Shown one piece after another: positions 27,101-39,800 of a stretch of 64,000 nt of DNA. Made by a program: the position numbers and the translations under genes. The first letter of the stretch is position 1. Each line of letters begins with the position of its first letter. Under the pieces are notes generated by a model. That model ran no database searches. It saw only the letters and a program-made list of their open reading frames with translations, and was not told the DNA's origin. The DNA comes from Synanceia verrucosa (lineage: Eukaryota > Chordata > Actinopteri > Perciformes > Synanceiidae): positions 11,610,007 to 11,674,006 of the forward strand of contig CM056567.1 in the NCBI GenBank assembly GCA_029721515.1. The letters are read 5' to 3'.

Positions 27101-29046
27101 CCATCTCTCAGCGCCGCTCGTACTCTGAAACTCAGTCAACCTCCTGTTCCTAAATGAGCCAAATCAATTAGATTGCAGTTTGTCATCCTTTCATGCTAGT
27201 GAGCATCAAACAATTCAAGAACAAAAAGATCAATATTGCAAATGAAATAAAGCACTTGATGTTCTCCAGCGGAGAGATAGAGACGGTGTTTGGCATCGGC
27301 GACGAGGGGCTGGCAGAGATTCACTGGATCAGTACGACAAATACATCCTCTGCTGTTTTATTACCACAGATTATCTGACAGTTTTGTATTTGGGATTAAT
27401 AAACAGTGCGGCTGAGAACATGATCACAGCAGACATACACGCCTGAATATGTCCATCTATCCAATTTACCCTCTATTACAAGCCAATCATTGTTCTTCCT
27501 AACAAAACACGAATTTGTGGATCTACGTCAGCTCCTCAGAAAAGAGACATTTTTGACATTTCAGCTCAATTTCAGTGGGCAGATCTGCTGTCCATCAGCT
27601 TTAGTTGGTGCACATACACTCCATTTTATTCTGTATTTCTTCACATATGCACGACATAATGGTTCCAACAAAAAAAAACAAAAAACGTCACCTCATTCAA
27701 AAAGCCGAAAGGTGTTTGAATTCATTTTCACCTGGTGGAAACCCACTGGTGTCTGATATTTTACTTAGTGTAGCGAGAAGGCAGCAGCAATGAGTTTCTA
27801 TTAAGATATTAAGTATTCAATAAGATAGAGCTATACTTATAGAGAAGTGGTTTGGAGCGCAGTATAACAAGCTATTATTGTGGAAGTGTAGTATAACACG
27901 GTGCTACTGTGTGACTTGACTTATCACTTTCTCTGGCTGTATTATTATAAGAGTTGAAGATTAAACCAGGAGTCTACAGCCACAGCGGCAATGTGAGGCT
28001 GTAATTAGAAGCAGTGTTGTTAACGTGAGTACATTCATAACAACATTTCATGTCTATACTACAGAGAAGAGCAAACCTGACCAGCAGACATCACCACAGA
28101 GCTGCACTGCTGCAGCTTAAATTAAAACTGAGTAGAATCATGAGTGCTAATTAATTATAGCATTGTCGAGAATTTCCTCTGAAAATGTTCTACTGCAAAA
28201 ACAGAGTGTAAATACTGTACAGTGGAAAGAAGCAAAGGTTTTTTTTACACCACCATGTCAATATGTGAACACGTGAAAGGATCACTACATTTCTTTACTT
28301 CCTTTTTAAAAAATTTGCAGAAAAGCTTGCATTCAGCATGCATTGTGATGCTAATAAATTCCAGGTGACTGTATTATTCAGGGGTTTTCATATCAGTGGT
28401 TTGCGTAAAATAACGTCCACTTGGTCCCAATGACACTAGCTATGACTGTTAACATTACATGCCGGCTCACATCCTCAGCGCACCTCGCAACATTAACACA
28501 AGAGTCCCATTATAGATAGGAGCATCCTTTCTGTAATGGCTTGTGAAGAATTCATAATTGCTCCAAACAAAATGCTACTTAGCTTATGTGTTTGACTTTG
28601 ACCTGCTTGTGTGCAGAACGCAGCTGCTAGGGAGGAAGTCAAATGCAGGAAAAGTAAAACAGAAAACGTCTTGATTAAACAGGAGTCAGACATTTTGAGG
28701 CATAGATTTCAGTCTTGCTGCTCAGGGAGCGGACCATGACGAGTTTTACAGTTATGAGGGAGGTCCTAATGAGGCACAGAGGGCTCTGAAGAGGGGAGAG
28801 TGACTCCATGCTGCCTTAACAGAGTGGCTTAGGCCAGCTGCATGGATGATATGCGTCCTATGAGACAAAAAACCCTTCTTTCTCTCCTTAGCTCTTATTT
28901 TATTTATTTTCCCTCCTCCTACACTTTGCACTTACATGATCCTTCTGCGATCACATGACTGTTTCAACGCCACTAAAGTGTGATTAATTTACACATCAAT
29001 ATAGTATATATTTTATCTTATATTAGGAATAAAGGTATCACTAAAC

Positions 29047-29308
29047 TAGGGCTGAAACGACTACTCGAGTACAAAAAATGCTCGAGGCAGTTTCCTCCGC
29101 CTCGACCCCAGTCGCACTCGTTTTGTGAATTTTCGAAAAAAGGAAACCGGTTGGTTGTTCATTATTAAGAGAAATGTCTTATTTTCTCTTATATATTTAT
29201 AATTGCTCTTTAACTAAGCAAAAGTATGTTTTATCCGAATACTTGATTGATCGCTGGAATATTCAGTAGAATACTCGTTTACTAAAATATTCGATAGCTG
29301 CAGCCCTA
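29047..29308. mobile_element. hAT-type MITE (262 bp)
   Basis: It starts TAGGGCTGAAACGACTACTC and ends GATAGCTGCAGCCCTA, so the termini are inverted versions of TAGGGCTG. CTCGAGTA near the left end and AATATTCGATAG near the right end also pair partly. The flanking octamers are CACTAAAC (29039-29046) and CAATGAAC (29309-29316), 6 of 8 identical, fitting an aged hAT 8-bp target duplication. There is no coding sequence. The GGGCTGAAACGA start is common to teleost hAT MITEs. Confidence 0.72.
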
Positions 29309-30410
29309 CAATGAACAATATTGTATAGAATGGAGTTGCGTCTATATTGAAGAAACAACAAGGATGCTCCATAGTGCAAAGACAAGATGGTAAACTGTAT
29401 GACTCCTTTGAACCTTGACGAAGGTAGCGCATACCTTCCTTTCCTACCTTTCACAATAAAATAAAAAAAATTAAACATAAACACATAAGCTTAAACACGT
29501 CTCATGCCCCTAGTGTATAAAGACCTTAAATATTCAAAACCTTATTTTTTGTAATGTTGGGGACTGAAGTGTATTCTACTGTGGCATCACATTAGGATGA
29601 TGGCTTTGCCTGAAAAATGTAAAATGTGAACTGCTATGTGGAAGATGTCATGATCTGACCTCCCAGATGCACAGCGGCACAAATCTCAGGCTTACAGTTT
29701 ATACATGCTCACTGAAAGGAAATGCTTTGACCATGAACTGGACTCCACCAGGGAGGGAAAGCCAACAGCTCTATTTTGTGTTTGCTGAATAGACTCTGTG
29801 ACAGGTTGCTCCTCCCAACACTACAACAAGACTCAGAGGAGGAGATCGTTAACCTCTATTAGCTTCATTTTTGCTATTAAATGAATAGATCAGCAATTAC
29901 TCATTTGTAGCTTCATTGTTGAAGTTTGACACATAAGGACAGCAAAACATTTTTCTTTTTTTCCCCGTTCAAAATGACCCACCGTGTCATTCTTGTATGA
30001 ATCATCAGATTTAGAGGCAATGTATATGCAGAAATTCTCTAATGAGTTGGGGAACTAATTAAATAGTTATGTGATATTTTCCACATTTCTTTTGTGAACC
30101 TCCATTACATGACTGTCAAAAGTTTAATTACAAAAGGAGATTAAAATGATTTCACACTGATCAAATATTAATACGGCGAGTGCGATCATTTCTCTTGGCC
30201 CTCATATTTCTTCATAATAAGTCAACTTGTACGGCGTATTTTTTCTCTCCGTATCATTTGTCTGGAGGAGACTTGACCTCAATGAAAACACAGTCGCAAA
30301 TTATTCAAGATGAAGCTTTTGTCTGAAATTTTGAATCATCTAAGTAGAGTTACTTGTTGTGTTATCACCTCTTGACCCACAGCCATCTGCTTTTTTTTTC
30401 CCTTTCACAG

Positions 30411-30516
30411 GATGACGAACGTTACATTCCTCCTCATATGTACTCCTCACAGTTTGACAACACTAAAAAGTACTTCAGCGCCTTCTCAGAGTCCCATGGC
30501 GCCATATAGAGTTCCA
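30411..30516 (+). other. Orphan exon-like segment, possibly terminal coding exon of an unknown nested gene
   Basis: A strong acceptor (a run of T and C ending CTTTCACAG at 30410, with a plausible branch site CTTGAC about 35 bases upstream) is followed by 106 bases and a consensus donor (CCA|GTAAGT at 30517). In phase 0 it reads DDERYIPPHMYSSQFDNTKK, then a further 12 residues ending SHGAI, and stops at TAG 30507-30509, seven bases before the donor. In phase 1 the whole segment is open with no stop. The composition (Tyr, Phe, Asp, mixed codons) looks protein-like. I do not recognise the peptide. It lies antisense to khdrbs3. It could be the last coding exon of a nested gene, an exon of an antisense non-coding RNA, or chance. 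Confidence 0.35.
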
Positions 30517-33500
30517 GTAAGTGATATCCTTGAATAGACAAGAAATTGATACACATGGCTCTCTTATTTCTAGGAGCACACACTGAAAGCGTTGTTCACT
30601 TTTACTTTTTCCTGCACCTTTCACTTTGAAACTGAGGCTACCATGAATGACACACAGGTGCTATATTTAGCAGGGAGAGTCGGGGTGGTTGGAGTATTAC
30701 CAGGACAGGAAAGCGAGAGATTTCATCCAAGGTGGGGAAATGTGGGTTTAATGTGCAGCAGCAAATGAGGAGGCATTTTCCCATGAATCATTAATTCCAG
30801 AGTGGAATTACCCATTCATGGTAATTACTGTTAGCAGTAGCAGTACAGTAGTTTTTTAGTTTTTATTTTCTTTTACTTTTCATATTTAAAGATATGAAGG
30901 ATTATCATCCAACACTTCAAGGACAATAAGAAGGAAGCTCCATAGTCTGAATCAAGATGGCAAACTTTATCACTCCTACCAACCATGACAAAGGCAGCAC
31001 AGACCAAGTCCACTCCTCCCATTCTTATCTTTCAGAATAAAAGCCTTAGGCATAAACCCTGCATAACTGTTTACCAGAGGCAAACTCACTCAGAGCATTT
31101 CAATAAAAGAAAACTATGATGGGTTACAGTAGTTCAGGCTATATAACAATTTACCTCAAATTGTTGTTATAATTCTATTGCAAAATAAATGTGTGGTTTT
31201 TTTTTTAATCACAATGCAGTGGTGTGTAAGGGAGTTAAAATTCATTTTCAATGACCAGACAATAAAATAATTTCAGATGTAGTGCAGTTCAGATATTTAT
31301 GTTTTGTCTTTAAATTTATATTTAAAAATATACAAAAATCATGCATTTGTTGCTTTCTTTGAGAACAATCACATGCACACATTTTTTTTTTCAAGTCAGC
31401 ACTTAACTGTTACTTAATGTAAAATAAGTAGTTTGACATTTTGAGGAAAAGCTGAGACCTTTAAAAGTCAATGATTCTGTAGCGACTAGAATCTGCTCCT
31501 GATCAAGAAATGGTTGCAGTAATTCAGCTTAAATTACAAATTGACTTTGTTTCGTTTCACATTTTTTGTACGTGCAGTAGAAGATATCAGTCACGTTGGC
31601 AGGAAAAACGTTGTAATTGTACATTTCTGTAAACCAGTGGTTTTGTTTTTTTTATTTGGTCAAGTGATGCCTCTGTAATTGCACATTGCCTGGTATAATA
31701 ACAAGCAGCAAGAAACTACACAAAAATCAGGTGGGAGATGTACAGTACTTTCAGCCAGGAAACCAGGAAACCAACAATAAATATATGTATGTCACACTGT
31801 TCGTAGCATTACATTAAAAAAAGTTTGTTTGCAGTAGTTTCGATGTGAATTTATGTTGTGTTGTTATGTTATTACAGTTTTATTTTACACAAAACGACAA
31901 TCTGAAGTAGTTTTATTGCCTAAATCAATAATTTCAAGCTAAACTAATCATAAGCTGTCTTTATTTTTATATTTAGCAGACAACAAAATACAAGAGAGTG
32001 GTATTGCTCCTCTCAAATACTCAGTAAGAAAGCAAATATGAGTATTTCCCAAAAAAAATCTAACTAATTGTGTAAAAACTTGGCTGGCAAAATTTTGACT
32101 CAACCCCACACACTTCCCAGCTGCAATACAATGTGTATTAATCCACCACTGAAAATAGTCCCTGACATATCTGATAAAAATGAGTAGTTTTTAATGTTTG
32201 ATTAAAGGTTTGATTTAGGAACTTATTTAGCCTGGTTTACAAACTAAAACACATTTTTTTACACCCTCATTAGAAACAAATGGACTGAGAAGCTGCAAGA
32301 TACTGAAAGGCAGACTACATGAGATTTGTTAAGAGGAATATAATGCTTCACTCAACGTTGAATATTTGAATGGTTTCTCTATTTGCTGTTGTTTGTGGTC
32401 AGGTCAGCTGAAAAAGATCGAGTATAATAAATTATAAAATCTAGGAAAGCTTTTAGTGTACAGCGTTGCTACACAGAGAGTCGAGAGAGGCTGCGAATGA
32501 CAGGAAGAGAGATGTTGATAGAGGGGGGAGGAGGGAAGTCAGTGTGAGGTGAAGGGATGGTTAGCAGTAGGCAGCTGGGGCCGGCTGTGCTGAACGGGCA
32601 GCAGCCAGGCTGATGGATTACACCAGCTCTCTCCTGGGTAAACGGACACCGCCACCCCTCCCCTTTTAACAATGTCTCAGCCTGTATCGTCATTGAAATG
32701 TCTCCAAAGATGGAGGTGAACATGCAGCTGAGCCACTTAATCTGAGAGGCTACATTTCTACCACAAGCAGTGGATTTGAGAGACCCCTGCAGAAGAGCTT
32801 TTCTAAACAAATCTGATATCATTTTCACAAGAAGTGACTTGTCTACCAATACCAATATTATCTGAAAGCCAAGAGCATTGCTGAAAAACAAGACAATCCA
32901 GCCCACTCATCGATTCAGTCAAGACTAATTGCCGGGAAAGAAGCCCATATTGTTTTCATACATATTTTCCTATCTCATTGTCATACGTAGTTCAGCTATG
33001 AGTCCTCTGCCCCTGTGGTTATACAAGTTATGACACCGGGAATCATCACTGCCCCTCCAAGTATGAATGAAGCATTTCAGTGCCCGCTGATAGAAACACA
33101 AGCCACTTCAATCAGGTGTTGTGCTAAAAGGTCACGCTGCTTAAGAGTGTACTCTGACTAAATAAATAATGAGAAATGGGAACGTGCGAGAGCAAAGCAG
33201 CGCAAATTAACCCCCCAGCTAAACACACACATGCTCTTTCACATTGCCTCTCATAGTGTCGATGTCGAGGGGCTGTCCTCATGTTTCACAGCGACAAAGT
33301 GAGTCCTCAGTAAAGCCCTTGACATTTTCTGAACTACTTCATCAAGCTTTGGAGCAAGGAAATCCCACAGCCATGTCCCCCGTCTGAATGCTTTCCTGCG
33401 CTGGATGCCAGAGTAACAAATTACTGTTAAAGTCACGGGAACTGTAATCTCTTTTTACAGTTAAATCCTCACCAGATTTGTTGTGGAAATAACCGTAACC

Positions 33501-33867
33501 AGATGCGGAAGTGCAAAATAAAGTATCCCATTGTTAATTCCTTACATTTCCTATGTGTCTCGAGGCAAAAGAGCTGTAAAGTTATAAACAAACTGTGAAA
33601 TTATAGTTTTTGGACCATTTTCATGAAAAATGTTCTAAAATCGTCCATTAACAATGGGACGTCTCATCTCAAGAATAGTCAGCAGTTTAATCATCCTTGC
33701 TAATTATTGTTACATTAATGATTAAAGTCACCTGAGGTTAAAATGAAGGATAAACCAAAAAACATTTGTTTCAAAGCAACACAATGAATTGAAGTCAGTG
33801 GAAGCTACATGACAAAATATGTTTCCTTCTTCTGTCCAGACTTATGAACGTTTTATTTTCATTTTTT

Positions 33868-33886
33868 TTGTTGTTGTTGTTGTTGT
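33868..33886. repeat. (TTG)n microsatellite
   Basis: A short run of TTGTTGTTGTTGTTG in khdrbs3 intron 1. Confidence 0.85.
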
Positions 33887-36800
33887 GTATCTGACCACCT
33901 AGCTAATTCAATTATTTCTCCGTTTTTGTTCTCCACCAACTCCAGAGAAAAATATCAGACTTTTAAGCTGCTTTGAATAGTCCGCTATGTTCAGCAGCTC
34001 ATCTCTAACTATGTCTGCCTGCTGGTCTGGTGCTGAACAGGTAGACTACAGCAGGTTTCTCACTGAAAACTGCTGAAAATGATGGTATGAGCCGTGAGAG
34101 TGAACCAAAATGGTAAAATCTGAGGGGAGCTGCAGAATCAGGTGATAATGTTTGGAGGTTCTTCACTATGAGCGACTGCTTTCACTTTGTATAACATTTC
34201 CTATTAAAGAAAAGTTCACATGCTTCATGTCTCATTTCTTGCCCATTATATCTCACTTCATCATCCATTTTCACTTACATCGCTCACCTTCACTGCATTT
34301 CTGGAAGCGACACATTTTGAGATGTATTTCAAGGCAAAGCAAGTCTGTTGTTGCAACTACAGTGTTGAAGTGACCCCCCTGCAGATGGCATTATTGATTT
34401 ATTAATCTGCTATCTTTTTTGAAAATAACCCTTGCTACATTGATAGCGCAGTCTCCAGCAGGTTGCCATATCTGATTAACCTTTTGTACGTGGTGAAGCT
34501 TTTAAAAGCAGGGGGAGACATGAACAGAGCCTCCCTATGTTCTGCTCCTATTCTAAGTGATTAAATCAATTGTGAGTGCTTAGCGGCCCTTCAGGACCTT
34601 GCTGTAGGAGCGATAGTGTCGGCCTGCTGAATCCGTGTTCGTTGAGTCACCCGGCGTGCAATGCTGAGCTCTTACTAGATCCCCGGGAAGCACATCAAAC
34701 CTGGGATTTTATGAAAGAGGATACTGCAGAGAACCACTGTGGGAGAGCTGGCTTGGTGACCAGATTAAGGGGAAGAAAATGAGAAAAAGCGATAAAAAGA
34801 ATATGCGCCTTTGTGTGCCTCATTGTGCTTGGTCAAAGCCCAAAGCAGAGGGAGCGCTTGTCCAGCAGCCACTTATACCTCTATGATCTGTTAGGCTGAG
34901 GTTTCAAGTTGTTCGCGTACTTGAAGTTGCAAGGAAGTCTGTAATTAATCATTCTACATGAGGCTTAACAAGACGATATGTTCACCATCTTTATTAAAAA
35001 TATTGAATTACATAGTTTTTTTTTCTTTGTGCAGTGGATCTTTCCTCTCTTCTTTATCCTACCCCATAGGAAGCGATATGTGTGATCAAGTAGCGAGCAA
35101 ACTGATGGAAAATAATGACTCAGTGTTAGCGGACTGGCCCGCGGGCAGAGATTAAGGAAATGAAAAAGAGTTCATGGAGTTATTCATGCCGCTCTCCCAG
35201 TCTCATTATCGACCACACACCAGAGGGGATGACACTTGGGCTCTCAGCACCTGCGTCCTCACAGGCGCACTAACTTTCCAGAGTCTCCAAACAATATCAC
35301 GGTGGAGGAAATTAAAGCTGTAAGTGAAGGAGGCAGGGGTGTAGCAGCGGGAGGAGAAAGCTGTAACGGTAGAACTCTTTCGCTCGAGAGACTGACAGCT
35401 TGAATGTTGAGCAGAAACCTCACAGTGGATGTGAGTGAATGTGGCCTTTATGCCTTCGCAAAGTTGCCTTTGTGACTGTTTTCACAATTGCACAGAACTT
35501 CGCAAGAAATAGCTACAGGGATGTATTATGGGAAGGATAATTAACACATTTTCACGGAGTGTTCGCTGAGTGAAGGAAGTAAATTACTAGCAAGCACTGA
35601 AGTGTACTTTTCTCTGTTGGTTTATACACTGCACAAAAGAATGAAGGTATGGCTATTGACTGCGCACATTCTTTTCTTTTCGCTGTCTCACTTCGTCAGG
35701 TCAGCAACAAGACACATTCAAATGTTTCTTTAACTCCAGTGGGTGGTTAGCTTTGTATAGGCTACTGTGGTTTAAGATTGAGCTGCTGCACCAACTCCTC
35801 CACACCCTGAAAGCTTTCTCCCCTTACATCTGCAGCTTCAATATGCACATAAATACTCCAGGTATAGCCTGTGTTATAGGGTAGCATCCATTCTGTCGAT
35901 TGGAGTTTTTGTTCTCAAAACATTTTTCAGAGGCATGAAAGCAGCTCTGGAGGCAGATGGTTGGGTTAAAGTGAAGGAAAAAAAAACAATGCTTTTGGGG
36001 AGTTATATGACCAGCAAAATGAAATGGCAGAAAAACAACTTCAGAATAAAAATCAAATAAAAAAATACTTGTATTTTGTGTATGCAGTAGTATAGTAGTA
36101 TAAGTACGTATATGAAACGTTGTCATTTTGTTTTCAGGGTGCATAAAGCCAGCCTTTAGTTTTTATGTGTTTCTGATGCATAAAGGCTGCAGCACGCTTT
36201 TCTTTTTACCAAACAGAAAACTGGATCAACCAATCAGTTTGTTCAGCATACAGGGTCACAGAAATTGGTTGGATACCAATAATAGAAATATATCATCTTG
36301 TGTCTTTGCTCTCAGCTCACTCAGTCTTTCATAAAAGCTGGTTAATTAATAATACATCAACTTAATAGACTCACTGTATCTCACTGTTTTTATCATTGGA
36401 TGGAGTTTCCTAAAACTGAGCAAACTCTGATGAAGACCTCGGGATGCTGGTAAAAGCAATGGAAAAACTAGTAAATGGATTTTTAGTGAAGATTTTTTTT
36501 GGCACTATCAAATTGGTAGTTCAATAATTACAACTCATAAATGATTTACAGTTTTGCAGTGCTGTATGGAGGCATCACTTTTATGAACAGGGCTGCTTCA
36601 ATCAACAAAAAAAAAAATGGTTTGTGAACACAAGCGTAGATTTGTGTCAAAACCTCAACTGCCACGACACCACTGATCTCTCAACATCTCTGATGTTGCC
36701 TAGATACTGTATAGCTGCAGGCTGATATGGCTCATTTAAACTTGGAGGTTAAACAACCAACTTTGACAACTCACCACAGACTTTCTTTCCCAGCAGTGTT

Positions 36801-39800
36801 AAGCGTACAAAGAAGAGCTCATCTCATGTATTTTTAAATAAGGATTTTTTTGGCATCTCCTATTGAATTGAAATATTAATTTTTGCCTAAACCAGTCAAG
36901 GTGTTAAAGAATGCCATTTTTCTCCAAAGGATGGGTGACAAAATCAGTTGCTCAAAAATGGCAAAAAGTCCTGTATAAATGATATAGCGGTCTGTTCAGC
37001 AGCATCTGGGCCAATAATGTCAACAGAAATGCGGTAGAATGTGCAGGCTGACATAGACCTCCATCTCCCATGGTTGCAGCCACAGCCAGGCTGTCAGGAA
37101 GATGAAAATATGCCTGGCTTCATTTAGTGCTGTGGGGATCCTGTGGAGAAAAGGGGCAGGTAGAGCTAATGGACTACTCTAGAACACAGTGGGGCTGTCG
37201 ACTCAGCAACGCCGCCGGCTGTCTCTTCAGTACGCGCCATTTTTATGACAATCTCTCAGAGGACACAGCAGGTATACAGGAGGGCCCAGGAGCCATCACC
37301 TCCGTGCCCAGATTGTTCAGAATTTACTGTAAACAAAATCCATTTTCAGGGAATTTCGGATCATTTCTGAAACAGCCATGTTGACATAAATCATGTGGCC
37401 CGCTCTTTTGTGCACTGCAAAAAAAGTCCCAAAGTCTGGGATTAAAACACACTCAATGCTTAAAGTGTTTTCTAATTGACATCTTAGTACCAGATTCTTT
37501 TTTTTTTTTAAACTATGACCTTGTCTCAAAAAATGTAACGAAAATGACTTGTTAGGATGGAGTATTTGTGATGTGAGCATGCTCAGTCCTAGCAGGTCTC
37601 ACTTGAATGCAGTATATACATGTATCTGCATGCTCGTCTATGTAATCACACATTTCAGCCACAATCCGAGAACTAGATCTATCATGAGCTGTCATTCAGG
37701 CAGGGCAATAACAGAGATACAGCAGCTGCACTGATTGACAGAGAGGAAATTGAAGTGTCACATGAAACATGTTAACCATATTTTTGCTGCGTGTTGTCAC
37801 CCACTGGCTTCACTCAAGCAACCCCGGGAAACAACAACAGGAGGACAAATTCAAGGGGAGGAAAAGCTGAAATAATAATAGGGATTGTTTCCAATTATTG
37901 AGCATCTTAACTGCTGGGTAAGACATTGTAGTTTAAGGCCAGCATTCTAGCTCTGGGTGTATATTCTGATCTGACAGCACTGTCAATGTCAGATTCGTGA
38001 CCTGAGATGTATGAGAGAAAAAGGCTGTGAAAATGAGAAAAAAAAATTGAAGGGTATGCATACTCTTCAGGATGACAGTTCACAGTAAAACACATTGAAG
38101 ACGTGACTTTGTGTCATTTGAGAGAGAGAGAGAATCCATTCTCACACCATGGCAGAGGCATGTGTAATGTCTCAGTGCATCACCACCCACTGCACATCAT
38201 TAGCATGACAGCTCCGAGATGAAAAATACAGGAGGCAGCTGTCCACCGCTGTCATCAAGTTCATCCAGTTCATGTCCGAGTTGGTGCTTCAAGCCATTCT
38301 GGATTCAAATTGCATCTTACAGGGTTAAGGAGTTATTTAAATCTGCAAAAAAGAAAAAAAAAAACATCTGGCCTGTTGTCGTGCTGTGACAATGGCAGAT
38401 AATAGAAAGTGTGTTTGCATGAGACTTGGCAGTGAAACCCATTCATTAAATGATCGCTGTGAAAAGCCTGGGTGCGAAACGCACCTTTGAAGCATACATG
38501 CCAACTGTGGGCAGGTGATAATGGGATAGAATCTCAGCAGCTAAGGGTCATTCACGCATTAACTGTGCTGCTGGTGGAGAATATCTCCCAATGTTACTCA
38601 TTTGAAATAAAAAGGTACCAATAAAACCTTTGGAAACACATACCCTTGAGTCCTTAAAAAAAAAAATCTAAAAAAAAATCTTTACAGAGATCAATGTCAT
38701 ACAACCGTTAGAGTACATCCTCTAACTAGTTTAAAATAAGGAAATCACTTTAACAGCCGTAAGACTACACAAGCATAAAAGCGAGTGGAAGGGCATCTCT
38801 GAACAAAAAACATTTCTCTCATTTTGTCAAGTGACGGAATTGAAAACAGTGTTGATCAAGAGCCAGAAAACTGCTTCCAAATACAATTATGTGGTCATTA
38901 CACTTTATGCAAAAAAAAAAAAGCCACAGTATACATTGGATAGTGTTAAACAGCCTATACTGAATAAAATATAATCATTAAAACATGTATTTGACTGTTG
39001 GTGCTCTCCCTCTCCATCTTTTAAAACCGCAGTTGGCATTAAATTCACAAAATACAAAGCCAAGTCTCACAACTCCCATTTCTGGCTCTGAATATCTGAG
39101 AGCAATTTGGAATGAATTCAACTTTTACACATTCAGACCTTCACGTATGATGAAAAAAAGTTATGCCTCTCACTAAAAAGATGCCGAAGCCAAACGCTGA
39201 TTCTTTCCCAAGCAGGGAACGTTAAAGGCGCTCTTGAAGATGAGACAACCGTTTACAGAAAAGTCCATGTTCAGCCACACAGGCAGAAAAAAGAAGAAAT
39301 GCTATATGAAAACACTTAAATAAGTCAGGCATCACCACAAATGAGCTCACACTTCTTTATCAGGTTGGAAATAATAAAAGCTTGTCCTCTCCATATATAG
39401 TATGAACACAATTACATTGTATCCTATGGCAACATAGCTGAACAGTCTCCTTGATCCGCCTGTTTGGATGCTTTTTCAATGTTTTACCATTAAAACTCAT
39501 TATAACAGGTCAGAGGTCTGAGCTTCATACAATGTAGATTCTGCTTATAAATTTGTGTATTTCAGGCAGTCTTATATAAAGCACACATTATGTTCTCTGA
39601 TTCCATAGAAGTGCCTGTTGTGAGCTTAACAGGCAGATCCACTGTATGGATTATAAAGAGTCAGAGTGCAAGTGATTCTTTGTCAATGCATTATATTTCC
39701 TCCCCTTAGAGAACAAACATGAAATCGCTTGTGAATGCGATTCTCTGTGGCTGCAGCAAGACTCCGCTCCTCTTCCTGCTGCCCTTAGCTCTTACACTTC

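Noticed and set aside
32469..32906. 145-codon open frame on the minus strand
   Set aside because: It has no recognisable domain and an odd composition, with a Pro/Ser-rich end coming from pyrimidine-rich DNA. It lies inside intron 1 and is most likely chance.
34958..35155. Possible plus-strand exon after TTTTTTTCTTTGTGCAG
   Set aside because: An acceptor-like signal is present, but no donor follows the open stretch and the peptide is not recognisable.
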